From Sycon ciliatum (taxonomy: Eukaryota; Porifera; Calcarea; Leucosolenida; Sycettidae), in the NCBI RefSeq assembly GCF_964019385.1, contig NC_088654.1, positions 17,733,674-17,797,673 on the forward strand: 64,000 bases of DNA, given 5' to 3'. The position numbers and the translations under genes are program-made. Below the pieces are notes generated by a model. That model did no database searches. It saw only the letters and a program-made list of their open reading frames with translations, and had not been told where the DNA came from. How positions within the stretch are numbered: position 1 is the stretch's first letter; the number at the start of each line of letters is the position of its first letter. Positions 1 to 11,287 of the stretch are shown piece by piece.

Positions 1-557
1 TACTGCATAATGTCAATGTCAAACAGATCCTGCAGGAGAAGACTGGGGTGTTGGCGTCCAGTCACTGAGTGTACAGACACCAGTCACATTTCCTGCGTCT
101 TTTGCAGCATACAGGATAGACTCATCACTGTAAAGTCCACTACTTCGTGATTTTTATTTGTAGAATACATGACAGGCGTATTCAGTGTGCCTCGCAGGAC
201 TGCGAGATGCTGCAGAAGACCAGGTTCGACCTTTCTGGACCGCCATTCACCGACGGTGGGCTACACGATGCTGGAGGAACTAGATTCCAGTGAAAACCCA
301 AGATTCCTTTGCTCCTGGACGCTCCGACGTGTTGTGATATCTGCCAGGTGCGCAGTAACTAGTATTTTCATCGCTATAGCGAGGACGACGCCGATCGGCA
401 AACTCTCGCTCACAGCCATCACCAGCCTCTCAAAACCATCACTTGGCATCCCCCAGAGGTATAGGAGAAAGCCAAAACAGCTCTCAACAAATAAAAGCTA
501 AGGACGATGGAAAGGGAGCATGTCAAAAAGAAGACGAACAGTATGAAGTTCAAATGG
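1..557. other. No gene recognised at left edge
   Basis: Only short overlapping open frames on both strands occur here, none with recognisable domains, a convincing start context or splice signals. The stretch ends at the 8-bp target duplication of the hAT-like element that follows. Confidence 0.5.
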
Positions 558-823
558 GTTTGAACCAGGGAGTCGTAAAAGCCCGGGAGAGGACACGGGA
601 TGCGCGCACGCGGACGATGTTTGCCTCGGCCAGAAAGTGAAGCACGCTAGGCCGGCGCGGCCGGATCTGCTCGATCCACGGCGCTGTGCTTGTCTTCAGG
701 GCAGGGAGTCCTAAAATACCAATATTTTACAACTCGTTGTTGACACCATTATCCGAAACTGGTGGCGAAGGAAGGATAAACATGATTGTATGTCTGTCAG
801 ACTCAGTACAGGGGTGGGGAGTT

Positions 824-827
824 GAGT

Positions 828-859
<32 letters not shown>

Positions 860-960
860 GAGGCGTGTGTATGTGCACATGTGCTTGTACTTTTGTGTGT
901 GTTTGTACAGTGTTTGTGTGTGTGCTTGTGTGTGTGCTTGTGTATGTGCGCGCGAACGTG
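824..960. repeat. TG-rich microsatellite with G homopolymer
   Basis: Runs of TG alternate with an uninterrupted G run at about 842-859. Open frames across it are low-complexity artefacts. Confidence 0.85.
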
Positions 961-1297
961 TGTGTGCATTTTTGTGCACAATTCCGTTATGAAGTACAAA
1001 TGATAGGTTTACCTTTTGTACACTCGCCAAGACTTCCGTTTCCTAAACGCTTCAAGTCACCGCGTACTCAGTATACGAGTAGAAAAGTGTTGAAATTATC
1101 AAGATTTATAAATAACGACCTGCAACCATGTACAATGTAGATAGATAGGGAACACACATTGATTGTTTTTAAAAGAATCCAGGCATTATCATGAATCATG
1201 GAACGAGTGCGTAATAATGCTCTATGTTGCGTTTTGACGATGCTGAAGGAAGGGAGCCGTCGCGATTTACTCACAACACACGCACAGAAGTCCACTC

Positions 1298-2195
1298 GAC
1301 TGCAATTTCTGACACAAATTCATAAATCCACGAGTACGCCGAGGAAGCTCAGCGGATCTCCACAAGAACTTTCGCCCATCACCTGCAATGGAATATGGGC
1401 TGTATGATACGACCAGTGGTTAACACGGGAAGTGGCGTCATTTTCCACAAATCTCGTTTCATTCACAACCATTTGACTGCAATTCAGTGCAATTTCTGCC
1501 GCAAATTCAACTCCACGAGTACGAGGAAGCTCAGCGGATCTCAACACGAACGTTCGCCCATCACCTGCAATGGAATATGGGCTGTATGCTACGACCAGCG
1601 GCTAACACGGGAAGTGGCGTCATTTTCCACAAATCTCGTTTCATTCACAACCATTTGACTGCAATTCAGTGCAATTTCTGCCACAAATTCAACTCCACGA
1701 GTACGAGGAAACTCAGCGGATCTCAATACGAACGTTGGCCCATCACCTGCAATGGAATATGGGCTGTATGCTACGACCAGCGGCTAACACGGGAAGTGGC
1801 GTCATTTTCCACAAATCTCGTTTCATTCACAACCATTTGACTGCAATTCAGTGCAATTTCTGCCACAAATTCAACTCCACGAGTACGAGGAAACTCAGCG
1901 GATCTCAATACGAACGTTGGCCCATCACCTGCAATGGAATATGGGCTGTATGCTACGACCAGCGGCTAACACGGGAAGTGGCGTCATTTTCCACAAATCT
2001 CGTTTCATTCACAACCATTTGACTGCAATTCAGTGCAATTTCTGCCACAAATTCAACTCCACGAGTACGAGGAAACTCAGCGGATCTCAACACGAACGTT
2101 GGCCCATCACCTGCAATGGAATATGGGCTGTATGATACGACCAGCGGCTAACACGGGAAGTGGCGTCATTTTCCACAAATCTCATTTCGTTCACC
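1298..2195 (+). repeat. 182-bp tandem satellite, about 5 copies
   Basis: The word GACTGCAATT recurs at 1298, 1475, 1657, 1839 and 2021; the last three intervals are exactly 182 bp. The first copy is the most diverged and lacks about 10 bp near its start, while the inner copies differ by only a few substitutions. A unit of 182 bp is not a multiple of three, so the overlapping 117-codon frames on this strand merely restart in each unit and are not a gene. The array lies wholly inside the hAT-like element. Confidence 0.9.
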
Positions 2196-2633
2196 CCAAC
2201 TCAAATAAAAGTGAAGTACAATTAGGGATTTGTCTTGCATTTCCATCGCCTCAGAATAAATTAACTTCGATAAACTGAGAGAGAATGAGTGAGGCAGCTG
2301 GAAGATGAGGATGAAAATAGAGATCAGAAGACTCGACGGAGCAATCGTCTCCGTGCTCTAAGAGAAATCGGAGAATGTCCCAATTAGTAATAGTATTTCA
2401 AGAAGACATCACAATTTTCGAAAATAATAATTTCCTTGCCTCGCAACACCGTTCCCTGGCAGCGTTCCCCGGCAGCGCGAGGCAAAGATGTTTTCTGGGA
2501 ATGTGTGCCGTGTCCTCTCCCGGGCTTTTACGACTCCCTGGTTTGAACACTCGTTCCACCAACTATACCACTTTCAATAAATCGTGACGCCATTTTGTTT
2601 TAACATGAATATCGCGGGTTTACACACGCTTAC

Positions 2634-3112
2634 TTGGCCTTGACGGATTATGCTAGCATAATTTTTCGCATAATTCCTACCAAAATCGAATAGTCGCATA
2701 ATTCAAGGCAAATCGTATACGAATCGCATAAATAATGGAATAATCCGCCTGTTCGCACCAAATTCCATAGAGTTGTACATGTTCTACACGTACAAGTAGA
2801 TACACCAGGAAGTCGTAGGTTTACGACTCCCTTGATAACATGTTCAGTCCATTACAATCAGTGATGGTCGTAGCTACAATTGTAGGTCGGACGGTGCGTT
2901 GACCCCGTTGAACTTTTGCTACTACAGTACAATGCCCTATAAAAAAAATCACCTGTTATTTTGCACAGAACCATCATATACATTAGCAGCATATGTAAGC
3001 ATAATGCGGCATAATATGATAACTTTTAGCATAAAATAGCATAATTCTGCATTTTTCAGCAATGCCAAAAACATAATTTCACGAAAATATTAGCATAATC
3101 CGTCAGGGCCTA
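2634..3112. mobile_element. hAT-like MITE, 479 bp
   Basis: Terminal inverted repeats pair TTGGCCTTGACGGATTATGC at the left with the inverted form of TAGGCCCTGACGGATTATGC at the right. The flanks are a perfect 8-bp duplication, ACGCTTAC, at 2626-2633 and 3113-3120. The interior is AT-rich with many GCATAAT words and no coding frame. The GGATTATGC terminus resembles the hAT elements at 6033 and 55867, which suggests related families. Confidence 0.8.
2805..2834. repeat. Short foldback with CAGGGAGTCGTA-type arms
   Basis: CAGGAAGTCGTA is followed a few bases later by TACGACTCCCTTG, giving a roughly 29-bp imperfect palindrome. It matches the termini of the hAT-like element at 566-2540 and the micro-elements elsewhere. 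It lies inside the 2634-3112 MITE. A clear 8-bp duplication is not visible, so it may be an old copy. Confidence 0.5.
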
Positions 3113-3120
3113 ACGCTTAC

Positions 3121-3988
3121 CGAGCGGAAGGCCTTCGCCGTGTTACTGCATGAGTGTTTGCGTCAGCTGACGACGTTCCTTGTCAGGATGTTCGGTTTAC
3201 CCTGCTCTGATTAGCCATCTGTCATCACAATAAGTCAGACGAATGTGATGATGGAAAGGAAGGCGAAAAAATCGGGGGAGAATGAGTTATATTTGGTGCG
3301 GACACCAGACTCTTCCACATGTGTAACTCTTCACTTCTCCAACTCTTATAAGTGTATCTTCGCTAGGAATCACTTTACAAAACAGTAAATCTGCTTGTTT
3401 TCGCCCTGATGAGGAGCCAGGCCCAACAATTTGTTGGAATGTAAAGTGATGAGATCATTAGTGAGAAAGAAACTGGAAAATTCTACTGGAAAAGAAAACC
3501 TGAAATTTCTAACTACAACAGCTGGCTGAACTCTTGTTGTTTCTGCAAGAGGAAGGAGAAAGAAGCTGGGAACTTCTGCTGGAAAAGAAAATCTGAAATT
3601 TGAAATGATTACTTTTATAGCCCATCCTGGCTCTGAACTTCACACCTGAAATGCTTGGTCAACCGCCCTCAGCCAATCAGAGTTGAGCAAGTGTGATGGC
3701 TGAACTCTTGTTGTTTCTTCATGAGGAAGGGGTTGTATTCAGAGAATTGAAGAGCTATATATTTTTTATATTTAAAGAACAAACATTGTACCTAGTTATC
3801 ATAAATTCTTGATTGAAGGAAAGAAAATCAGCACACGAAGCACAGAAGCCATTATAGTTTCGACTAGGCCTTTCGTACCATTACTCTTCAAGTCGAATAC
3901 AATGCTGATTAACATAGTAGCAAGTCCTAGGCTTACAACCGGCACTTTGACGGTCAGAGCAGTTACTATGCAAACTTAACCGAGTCCT
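3121..3988. other. Intergenic; contains a foldback repeat
   Basis: No gene is recognised. Between about 3313 and 3480 an inverted repeat pairs ATCACTTTACA with TGTAAAGTGAT around a CCTGATGAGG core. A related foldback lies at 23690-23890, sharing the flank ACTCTTCACT and CTCCAACT. Confidence 0.4.
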
Positions 3989-5074
3989 TCATTCTCTGCT
4001 GCTCTGGTCACCAATATACACTGGGTTGTTGACGAACACCGTGTCATACTCGTATTGGTCACTGGCTGCGTTGGTGACGTCGTACCACCACCATCCCGAC
4101 ACACCGCCGTAGAGGACAGCGGTATGATTGGACGGGTTGAACGCGTACCCGTAGCCCACCTCGAAGGAGAAGCAGGCTGTACCGCCGATGCACATGTTCC
4201 TCTGCACCTCGCCCAGCCCGCCCGCGGCCGTCCAGGGACGCACGCCCTGTATGCAGGAGGTCTTGTTCACGGCGCAGTCGTCCATGGTGGGAATGAAGAA
4301 GGACTTCAACGTCGGATCCCACCAGATGTCGTACCCGGACTCGTGCTCGTAGTACGTGGCGTTCAGAACCTTCTTGTTGCCAACGTCGACAATCAGAATC
4401 CAGCAGGGTTCCACGTCCCAGAACAGGTGACCTTCGTTGAAACCGATATACTCTACTTGGCTAGTGCTGTCGTAATAGGAGCCGAACACCTGCTGTACCT
4501 GGTGCTTTAGTTTCACTACCATCAAGGATTTCAGCTCCGGCTTGTCTGAGTCTTCACCGTGCAGTTCGTAAAGGTGGTACTCCGTCGTGGGGCTGCCATT
4601 CAAGGCCCCGACGATGGTGGGTTTGGGTTCCTTCGGGTCCTGGTCGGGGAAAATGTCCATGCGGTATTCTCCAGCGGGTATGGGCAATTTGGTGGGCAGG
4701 ACAGTACAGTCAAGCTCCCAGGTCCCCTGGGCGATGCTGATGCGCAGTATGTGCTGGTCATCTCCGAACATAATGCCCTTGTACATCAGGCGTCGGCGTG
4801 GCGCATATGACGCCTGGTGAGAGCCGAACATGGCGATGCTGGCGTTCGGATAGCTGCACGCGCTGTGCTGCTCCCAGGACCAATGATCCCCTACCGTGAG
4901 CGAGTTCAGCGTCAAGCCCTGGGAATCGCCGCCGCCACCCTGGATGTACATAAATCCAACGTAGGTCGGCGGTGCAGCTCCAACGGGAGCAGCAGTGGCC
5001 CACTCGCAACGATGCGCCCAAGCCACGAGAAAGGCACACAGCAGGCGTGCTGTGAAGTTGAGCTTCACCTTCAT
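3989..5074 (-). CDS. Secreted glycoprotein, unrecognised family
   Basis: This is an uninterrupted frame of 361 codons. The frame stays open upstream to 5170, but the ATG at 5074 is preferred because it starts directly before a signal peptide (Lys-rich start, hydrophobic stretch rich in Leu/Ala/Phe, then a small-residue region near residues 25-30), and because the longer start would lie over the TATA box. The mature part is rich in aromatic residues and glycine, has several cysteines, and carries four Asn-X-Ser/Thr sites. No catalytic motif or membrane segment follows the signal, so secretion is inferred. No introns are needed. I do not recognise the family. The antisense frames over the same interval are shadows. 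Confidence 0.75.
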   Translation of the reverse strand: MKVKLNFTARLLCAFLVAWAHRCEWATAAPVGAAPPTYVGFMYIQGGGGDSQGLTLNSLTVGDHWSWEQHSACSYPNASIAMFGSHQASYAPRRRLMYKGIMFGDDQHILRISIAQGTWELDCTVLPTKLPIPAGEYRMDIFPDQDPKEPKPTIVGALNGSPTTEYHLYELHGEDSDKPELKSLMVVKLKHQVQQVFGSYYDSTSQVEYIGFNEGHLFWDVEPCWILIVDVGNKKVLNATYYEHESGYDIWWDPTLKSFFIPTMDDCAVNKTSCIQGVRPWTAAGGLGEVQRNMCIGGTACFSFEVGYGYAFNPSNHTAVLYGGVSGWWWYDVTNAASDQYEYDTVFVNNPVYIGDQSSRE

Positions 5075-5171
5075 CACGGCGCACTGATGCCGTCGCTTCG
5101 CGCCAAATGACTGATCAATGAAACTACTGTCTTGTAGGCTGCAGATTTGGTAAAGAATGGGTCCGACCACC

Positions 5172-5177
5172 TATATA
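5172..5177 (-). promoter_or_regulatory. TATA box of the secreted-protein gene
   Basis: On the minus strand the sequence reads CACTATATAGG, about 95 bp upstream of the chosen ATG at 5074. This spacing fits a start site about 30 bp downstream and a 5' leader of roughly 60-70 nt. Confidence 0.55.
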
Positions 5178-5179
5178 GT

Positions 5180-6024
5180 GGGATAAAGTCGACTTCGTAG
5201 CCAGCAGTTGTGTATGATGGTTCTTGGATAGGGTGCCGCGTATTCTCAATACGGACCCCTCTGCCGCCTCTTGATGGACTCTGGTGTGGAGGAAACCTTT
5301 GGCTTTGCACAATGCCAGTTTTCTCGTTTTATATCCTCCGTGAGTGCGCTACTGAGCTGAACTATAGAATATAGCCATAGTGTGCAGAAGTGAAGTCTCT
5401 GCTGTTCAATGACATCAGCCCAATCATCTTGGGTCAGTTCTGTGTCTCGTGATTTCGGACAACTATACCTTGTGAAGCGTGAACGCGGCAAACCGATGAT
5501 AGAGTGATTCTAGGCAAGCAGACAACTGTACATGCGCGTGACCGTGGTAAGTTAGTTTGTAGCCTGTTCATACAATGTCATGGCATGTTACTGCGCCCCC
5601 ATGCCCAGTCTTCGCGGTGACTCATGGCCGATGACGCCACACAGAGAGACACTGAACTATTGCGTTTACTGCCACTGGTGCCGGGTGCAAAGCTGACTCA
5701 CCCGATCAGATTTCATTGAGCAACACTGTAGATCTACATAAGGTTTAGATATAGAGGCGCTTGAGTTACATACTAGTCGAGAGTCTGCAGGTGCAAGGGG
5801 ACAACACTTCAACCATGGGCTAAACTGCGACCATGCATTCACTCAGTTTGTCTGCTTATGCCCACCCCCACCCATGATGTCTTCCTTCTTGTGTTGTTGT
5901 TGCTGTTCCTGTTGCAATCGAGCAATTGTTGCCTGTTTCCCGGCACTCATAGCTAGCTGCACAACACACCGATCACGAGGGACACGCTATACCCTGAGGT
6001 AAATTTAACCAGGTCCCGAACAGC
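5180..6024. other. Intergenic, nothing recognised
   Basis: Short frames only; no repeat structure or splice-flanked coding stretch was noticed before the 8-bp duplication at 6025. Confidence 0.4.
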
Positions 6025-6247
6025 ACACTCACTAGGGGTAAGCGGATTATGCTCGGGAAATGACCAGATTACGCTCTAGCGGATGCTCGCAGGATACTCG
6101 AGAAAACAGCCAATTATGCTTTTATATGCTTCACCAAAAGACCGAAAGAACAGATTATTTTAGTGTTTATTTGAATTCGGATAGCTCAACAGTACAGAAG
6201 TACAACTACAAAGAGTACCGAATAGAAGGCCCCGAGAACGGGAAACC

Positions 6248-6273
6248 AAAAAAAAAAAAAAAAAAAAAAAAAA
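6248..6273 (+). repeat. A-homopolymer tract
   Basis: An uninterrupted A run sits next to the 3' end of the minus-strand LINE fragment, so on that strand it is a T run and is not simply the element's tail. It may be a slippage-prone tract. Confidence 0.6.
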
Positions 6274-6286
6274 CAGCAACATCAAT

Positions 6287-7385
6287 TTACTGATTATGCA
6301 CATTGCTTGAAAGCAAATCACAACAATGATTAAGAGTTAAGCTGTCTTTTAGCCAAATAGCCAATTTGTCGCGGAAATCTGCGATAGTAGTGCAGGACTT
6401 CAGGTCGTCTGGTAAATAATTCCAAACAAGAGCCGATTTACTTGAAAAGGACAGAAAGCCAGACATAGATCTATAGCGATTGATACTCATGTTATGAGTT
6501 GTTGAGCCGCGAGTAGTTCGGGTAGACGTACAGATGGGAAAGAGGGACTGCAAGCAAACAGCCGGCTTAATACAGTAACAGTGGAAAATGAATACAAGGA
6601 ACAAAAATACTGATCGATATTGGAAAGAGGAAACATTGAGGTGGTGAAGAAGTGGCGTGATATTAGCTTGGGGTGATGCACCAAAAGCAACTCGTACAGC
6701 ACGCCGGTGGAGTGAGGCTAGCTTGTTTCTATTTTTAGCGGATATAAACGAAAGGTATACAGGGAGAGCATTATTCTAGATCAGGCTGAATAACACCGAC
6801 AACGAAAGTACGGCGGGCAAACAGGTTCATCTGGCGGAAAGATCGGCGCAGTACATCGATCTTCCGTGAGGCTTTCCGGACGACATTGTTAATGTCAAAG
6901 GACAGCTTATTGTCAACAACGACTCCTAGGCATCTGGTGCTTTCTACTTCCCCTAGCGTAACATTTGACAAAGTGATTTGCAGTTGTTGCCTTTGTTGTT
7001 GTTGCTGACTCTCTATGGCACGTTTGGGATGGATTTGCATGACAACGGTTTTGTCGGTATTTATCTGCATGCCAAGAGCCAAGGTGGTTGTTTAGTATCT
7101 CCAGTGCCGATGACAACTTGGCTTCAGAACGCGCCTTCGACGGATCACTAGAGTAGACTGTCTTGTCATCTGCGAACACCAGTAATTTTGAACCCGCTGT
7201 CTCCGCAAGCCGGGGAAGGTCCCTCAGGTAGACATTAAAAAGGGTAGGGCCTAAAATGCTTCCCTGAGGAACTCCTCGAGACACTGCAAGACTTGAAGAC
7301 TGGCTGGCTTGCGTGACGACACGCTGAGATCTCCCGGCGAGGTACGACGCAAACCAACGCAGGGCGCTTGCATGAACACCCAGAT
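6287..7385 (-). pseudogene. Decayed LINE reverse transcriptase, 3' half
   Basis: In order along the minus strand I read the end of an RT fingers/palm region with the GVPQGS motif (near 7280), the FADD catalytic motif (near 7165), a thumb-like region, and a C-terminal tail ending near 6287. These pieces sit in at least three different frames, so the copy is dead. The 5' part is missing: homology stops near 7385. The style (GVPQGSILGP, FADD, conserved C-terminal segment) fits the CR1/Jockey/L2 group; the exact clade is not resolved. Confidence 0.8.
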
Positions 7386-7848
7386 AATGGCCATGAAAAA
7401 AGGACTCAGACCATTGTCATGATGTGGACTGGGAGCTTTGTGGAAGTACAAGACAATAATAATAATAATAATAATAATATTATGCAAGGGGAATACCAAA
7501 TTCACAAGCAACCGCTGAACCTTTCCGAGATGTCCTATAGTGGGCTTAGTGGCTGCTAAAATATTATTCCAACTCGACAAGAAGGGCTATGTATGGTCCT
7601 TCAATAGCTGGTGTGTGCATGTATATAACAGCCTCATTGGGCATCTGCCCTTTTTTCGGATGCCATTTTATACTCCTTCTCAAAAAAGACCTGATTATGT
7701 AAAAAATATGCCTTCAATAGCAGGTATGTATAACAGCCTCATTGGGCATCTGTCCTTGTTTATCGGATGCCTTTTTTTGCTCCTTCTCAAAAGGACCTGA
7801 TTATGCCGAAAATTATGCCGGCATAATCCGCTTACCCCTAACACTCAC

Positions 7849-8282
7849 CGAGTCTGATACATGACATTTGTCTAGATAGGTACATGTATGTGCGGGACTC
7901 ACTTTTACACAGAAACACGCATAAAACGAAATTTTGGCCAGGACAAAATGAAAACTCCGACCGTAATTCATGTCTTACTTGAAAAAAGTCTTCCAAAATG
8001 AAGTTCTTATAGCAAGGGAAAGATCCCCTACTCCCGAAACACTTGTGGGTGTGGGTTCCAGTGTGAATCTATTGCGTATTGGATTGGTTTTATTTAATGT
8101 CGAAGAACAAACAGGCTGTGTTGCCTTATTAGCAGTTATTACATGTTATTACACCCCCACCGTTAGGCGCTGCATCTGCCGCTAGGGTTTATCGGGTGTT
8201 AGCGGCCGCCGTGAGTTCCCTTCGGGAACGGATACGATAATTTACTTGTTTTTTTACTTACATGAGATCGACTACAGGCATT
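7849..8282. other. Intergenic, nothing recognised
   Basis: AT-rich with short frames only. No repeat match inside the window was noticed. Confidence 0.35.
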
Positions 8283-8700
8283 AAATTAAAGGAAAAGGAA
8301 AAGATTAAACGAACTTAGAAGTTGCGACTTCGGCGGTAATAGTCATGAAGTTGATTGTTCCAACTAGGAACACACGCTTCTTGCCGAACTTGATACTTGA
8401 CTGACTCACGACTGCCATCCGGAGCACACGAGGAGCACGTCGCACCTTCCACTCGGCAAACCTGCAAGAAAGCACCACTCCCTGCTCAATACACGGTGTT
8501 TCGGGGAATTCACCCCTCATCAGTTGAGCTTGAGTAGGCTGAGGAAGATTGTGCCTGAAAAGCACCACTTATATACTGCTCTCCAGGCCAAACCATCACT
8601 AGGGATACAAACTTATAGAGACGCTTTGTTTCCAGCGCGACAAACACCTCGTGAAGCTCCAGGTAGCAGCGTGAGTCAGAGTCTCTCATGGAGTTGTGAT
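8283..8700 (-). mobile_element. Retrozyme-like repeat unit (solo copy)
   Basis: This stretch matches the minus-strand units of the tandem array at 39.36-40.80 kb, from the start-proximal TCAGTCAAG region through the ribozyme and the inverted hairpin (near 8555-8595) to the segment near 8690. One complete hammerhead lies within it. A second, partial unit follows in the opposite orientation (8706-8842 and 9029-9060), making an inverted pair. Confidence 0.7.
8475..8538 (-). ncRNA. Type I hammerhead ribozyme
   Basis: On the minus strand the core reads CTGATGA, then stem II GGGG/CCCC closing a 6-nt loop, then GAAA. Stem I next to the core is GCTCAA with TTGAGC, six perfect pairs, extended past a small internal loop by about six more. 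Stem III is CA/TG closing the triloop CCG, and the cleavage triplet is GUA before 8489. All invariant core bases are present. Self-cleavage is inferred from structure only. Confidence 0.8.
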
Positions 8701-8712
8701 AAACAGACTGAA

Positions 8713-8757
8713 CTGATGAGGGGGGAATTCCCCGAAACACCGTGTATTGAGCAGGGA
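8713..8757 (+). ncRNA. Hammerhead relic with broken stem I
   Basis: CTGATGA, a GGGG/CCCC stem II, GAAA and the stem III/cleavage region are intact on the plus strand. The 5' strand of stem I reads ACTGAA instead of GCTCAA, so only two pairs next to the core remain. This is where the partial inverted unit begins, so the break looks like a junction rather than point mutation. Confidence 0.55.
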
Positions 8758-8842
8758 GTGGTGCTTTCTTGCAGGTTTGCCGAGTCGAAGGTGCGACGTG
8801 CTCCTCGTGTGCTCCGGATAGCAGTCGTGAGTCAGTCAAGTA

Positions 8843-9028
8843 CAGTCAGACCTCGCTTATCCGGTCCTCGTTTATCCGGATCCCTCGCCATCCGGAAGAA
8901 AAAAGCTGGTTACATATTTACAGCATACGTGATGCATCCAACATAAACGGTGTTCGGTTATCTGGTTCCCTCGCCTATCAGGATTTTTTTTGGAAAACGG
9001 ATGTGTGCGGTTAAGCGAGGTCTGACTG
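8843..9028. mobile_element. Pogo/Tigger-like MITE, 186 bp
   Basis: Inverted termini CAGTCAGACCTCGCTTA and its complement are flanked by TA on both sides (8841-8842, 9029-9030). Removing it restores the retrozyme reading TCAGTCAAG-TA-TCAAGTTCGG, seen uninterrupted in the neighbouring unit, so this insertion is younger than the retrozyme copy. Confidence 0.8.
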
Positions 9029-9060
9029 TATCAAGTTCGGCAGGAAAAGATTTTTAAAAA

Positions 9061-9571
9061 GATTAAAATAATAAAGAAAAAAAGAAAAAAGAGTAGGGTT
9101 TTAAGACAGCAGGGGAAAGATTACATTTTTTGATCAGTGAGCAACGTTGGTCTGTTGATTTTCAGGTGGGATAAAAGAGCGGTCTGGAATTGACCAGGTT
9201 TCTCCAGTGATCGTATAAAGTAGATGCAGGAAACTTATTCCAGAGAGCGGGACAGTGATGGGATGGGCATTGGGCTGTGTGAGGCGGCGGAAGATGCGAC
9301 CCTCGGGAAAAGAGGCAGGGGAACATTTTGTGCTCCTTGTTCGGCGGGTGTGCGACAGGGGTGTAATGAGGTCATGAAGCATACACACACACACGCACAC
9401 ACGCACGCACACACGCACACACACATACACAAACACAAACACACTCGCACATACCCCCCCCCCCCCCCCACACACACACCAACATACACCATGTGCCATG
9501 TATACGCCCGTCGCAAGAGAAGCACGCAAATCTGCAAATGCACTAGATGTGCACCCACAGATTTTCTCTTT
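9061..9571. repeat. Intergenic with CA and C tracts
   Basis: A CA-rich microsatellite runs from about 9384 to 9480, interrupted by a C homopolymer near 9455-9469. No gene is recognised; long frames here are low-complexity. Confidence 0.6.
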
Positions 9572-9579
9572 ATAGCAAC

Positions 9580-9605
9580 CAGGGAGTCGTTTATACGACT
9601 CCCTG
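9580..9605. mobile_element. 26-bp micro-foldback with 8-bp duplication
   Basis: Two 11-bp arms, CAGGGAGTCGT and ACGACTCCCTG, enclose four bases. Perfect copies of ATAGCAAC flank it at 9572-9579 and 9606-9613. The arms equal the termini of the hAT-like element at 566-2540, so this is best read as a nearly interior-less member of that family. Confidence 0.8.
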
Positions 9606-9613
9606 ATAGCAAC

Positions 9614-10420
<807 letters not shown>

Positions 10421-10500
10421 ACAACACCTCAGACCTCAGACCTGCCCATCGCGGAAGCGATGATGGCGAACAGCTATGTTAGACATAGCAACTTGTGTTG

Positions 10501-10791
<291 letters not shown>

Positions 10792-10792
<1 letters not shown>

Positions 10793-11287
10793 CCTGTCAT
10801 AGGCTACGGCCGTACCCATGGTACCAGACACATAATATTACAGTCACAGCTTCGTGAAATCCTGAAAATGCCCTCTGACTCTGGGTCTGTTGCAGTGTCG
10901 GGCACTTGATGTGAGTGATACTGACTGTGAACTGAACATCAGAAATTCAGATTCTCACCCTCGCGGCTAGACGCGTATCCAGGTATCTGCCTCCTACGCG
11001 TGCCAGTGTGATCAGTATTATGGTGTGTGACTGGGTATACTTTTAGATCTACACGAGTGCAGCCAGTTGGAAGTTCTGCGTTCGAAGTGAGGCAGATGAA
11101 CTATGAAGCGTTGACCTCCACCCGGAAAATCACTAGTTCGCCTAAATAATTGTGATCATCACCAAAGTAACTTTAGGTGCGTTTCAAGTGGACCCGTCCT
11201 TTCCCTAGCCCTTTTCTGTTGCATTGTTCGGAGCGGGGCCGGTTTAGATGAAAGAAAGCAGCGGAGACTGAGTCTGTGGGCACGGTT
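10792..11287. other. Upstream region of the deoxyribosyltransferase-like gene
   Basis: No coding stretch is seen. It should contain the promoter and 5' leader of the plus-strand gene. An out-of-frame ATG at 11248 precedes the chosen start. No TATA box is obvious. Confidence 0.35.

Larger units (their letters stand above)
566..2540. mobile_element. Non-autonomous hAT-like element, 1975 bp
   Basis: The left end begins CAGGGAGTCGTAAAAGCCCG and the right end is its inverted copy, with the similarity extending imperfectly for about 75 bp. The element is flanked by a perfect 8-bp duplication, GTTTGAAC, at 558-565 and 2541-2548. An 8-bp target duplication is the hallmark of hAT-type transposition. 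No transposase frame is seen inside; the interior carries a TG/G-rich microsatellite and a 182-bp satellite. The same terminal 12-mer recurs in very short elements at 9580, 50808 and 58300, so the family is multi-copy. Boundaries are firm; the superfamily is inferred from the duplication length. Confidence 0.8.
6033..7840. mobile_element. Non-autonomous hAT-like element with nested LINE
   Basis: Inverted termini TAGGGGTAAGCGGATTATGC (left) and its complement (right) are bounded by a perfect 8-bp duplication, ACACTCAC, at 6025-6032 and 7841-7848. No hAT transposase is seen. The right arm is internally duplicated: the segment with CAGCCTCATTGGGCATCTG appears twice between about 7580 and 7800. 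A LINE fragment occupies the middle. A second, 468-bp copy of the family, in reverse orientation, is at 55867-56334. Confidence 0.8.

Noticed and set aside
3395-3445. CCTGATGAGG core as another hammerhead
   Set aside because: No GAAA follows at the needed position and stems do not form.
4055-4820. Plus-strand frames opposite the secreted-protein gene
   Set aside because: Antisense shadows of the minus-strand coding sequence.
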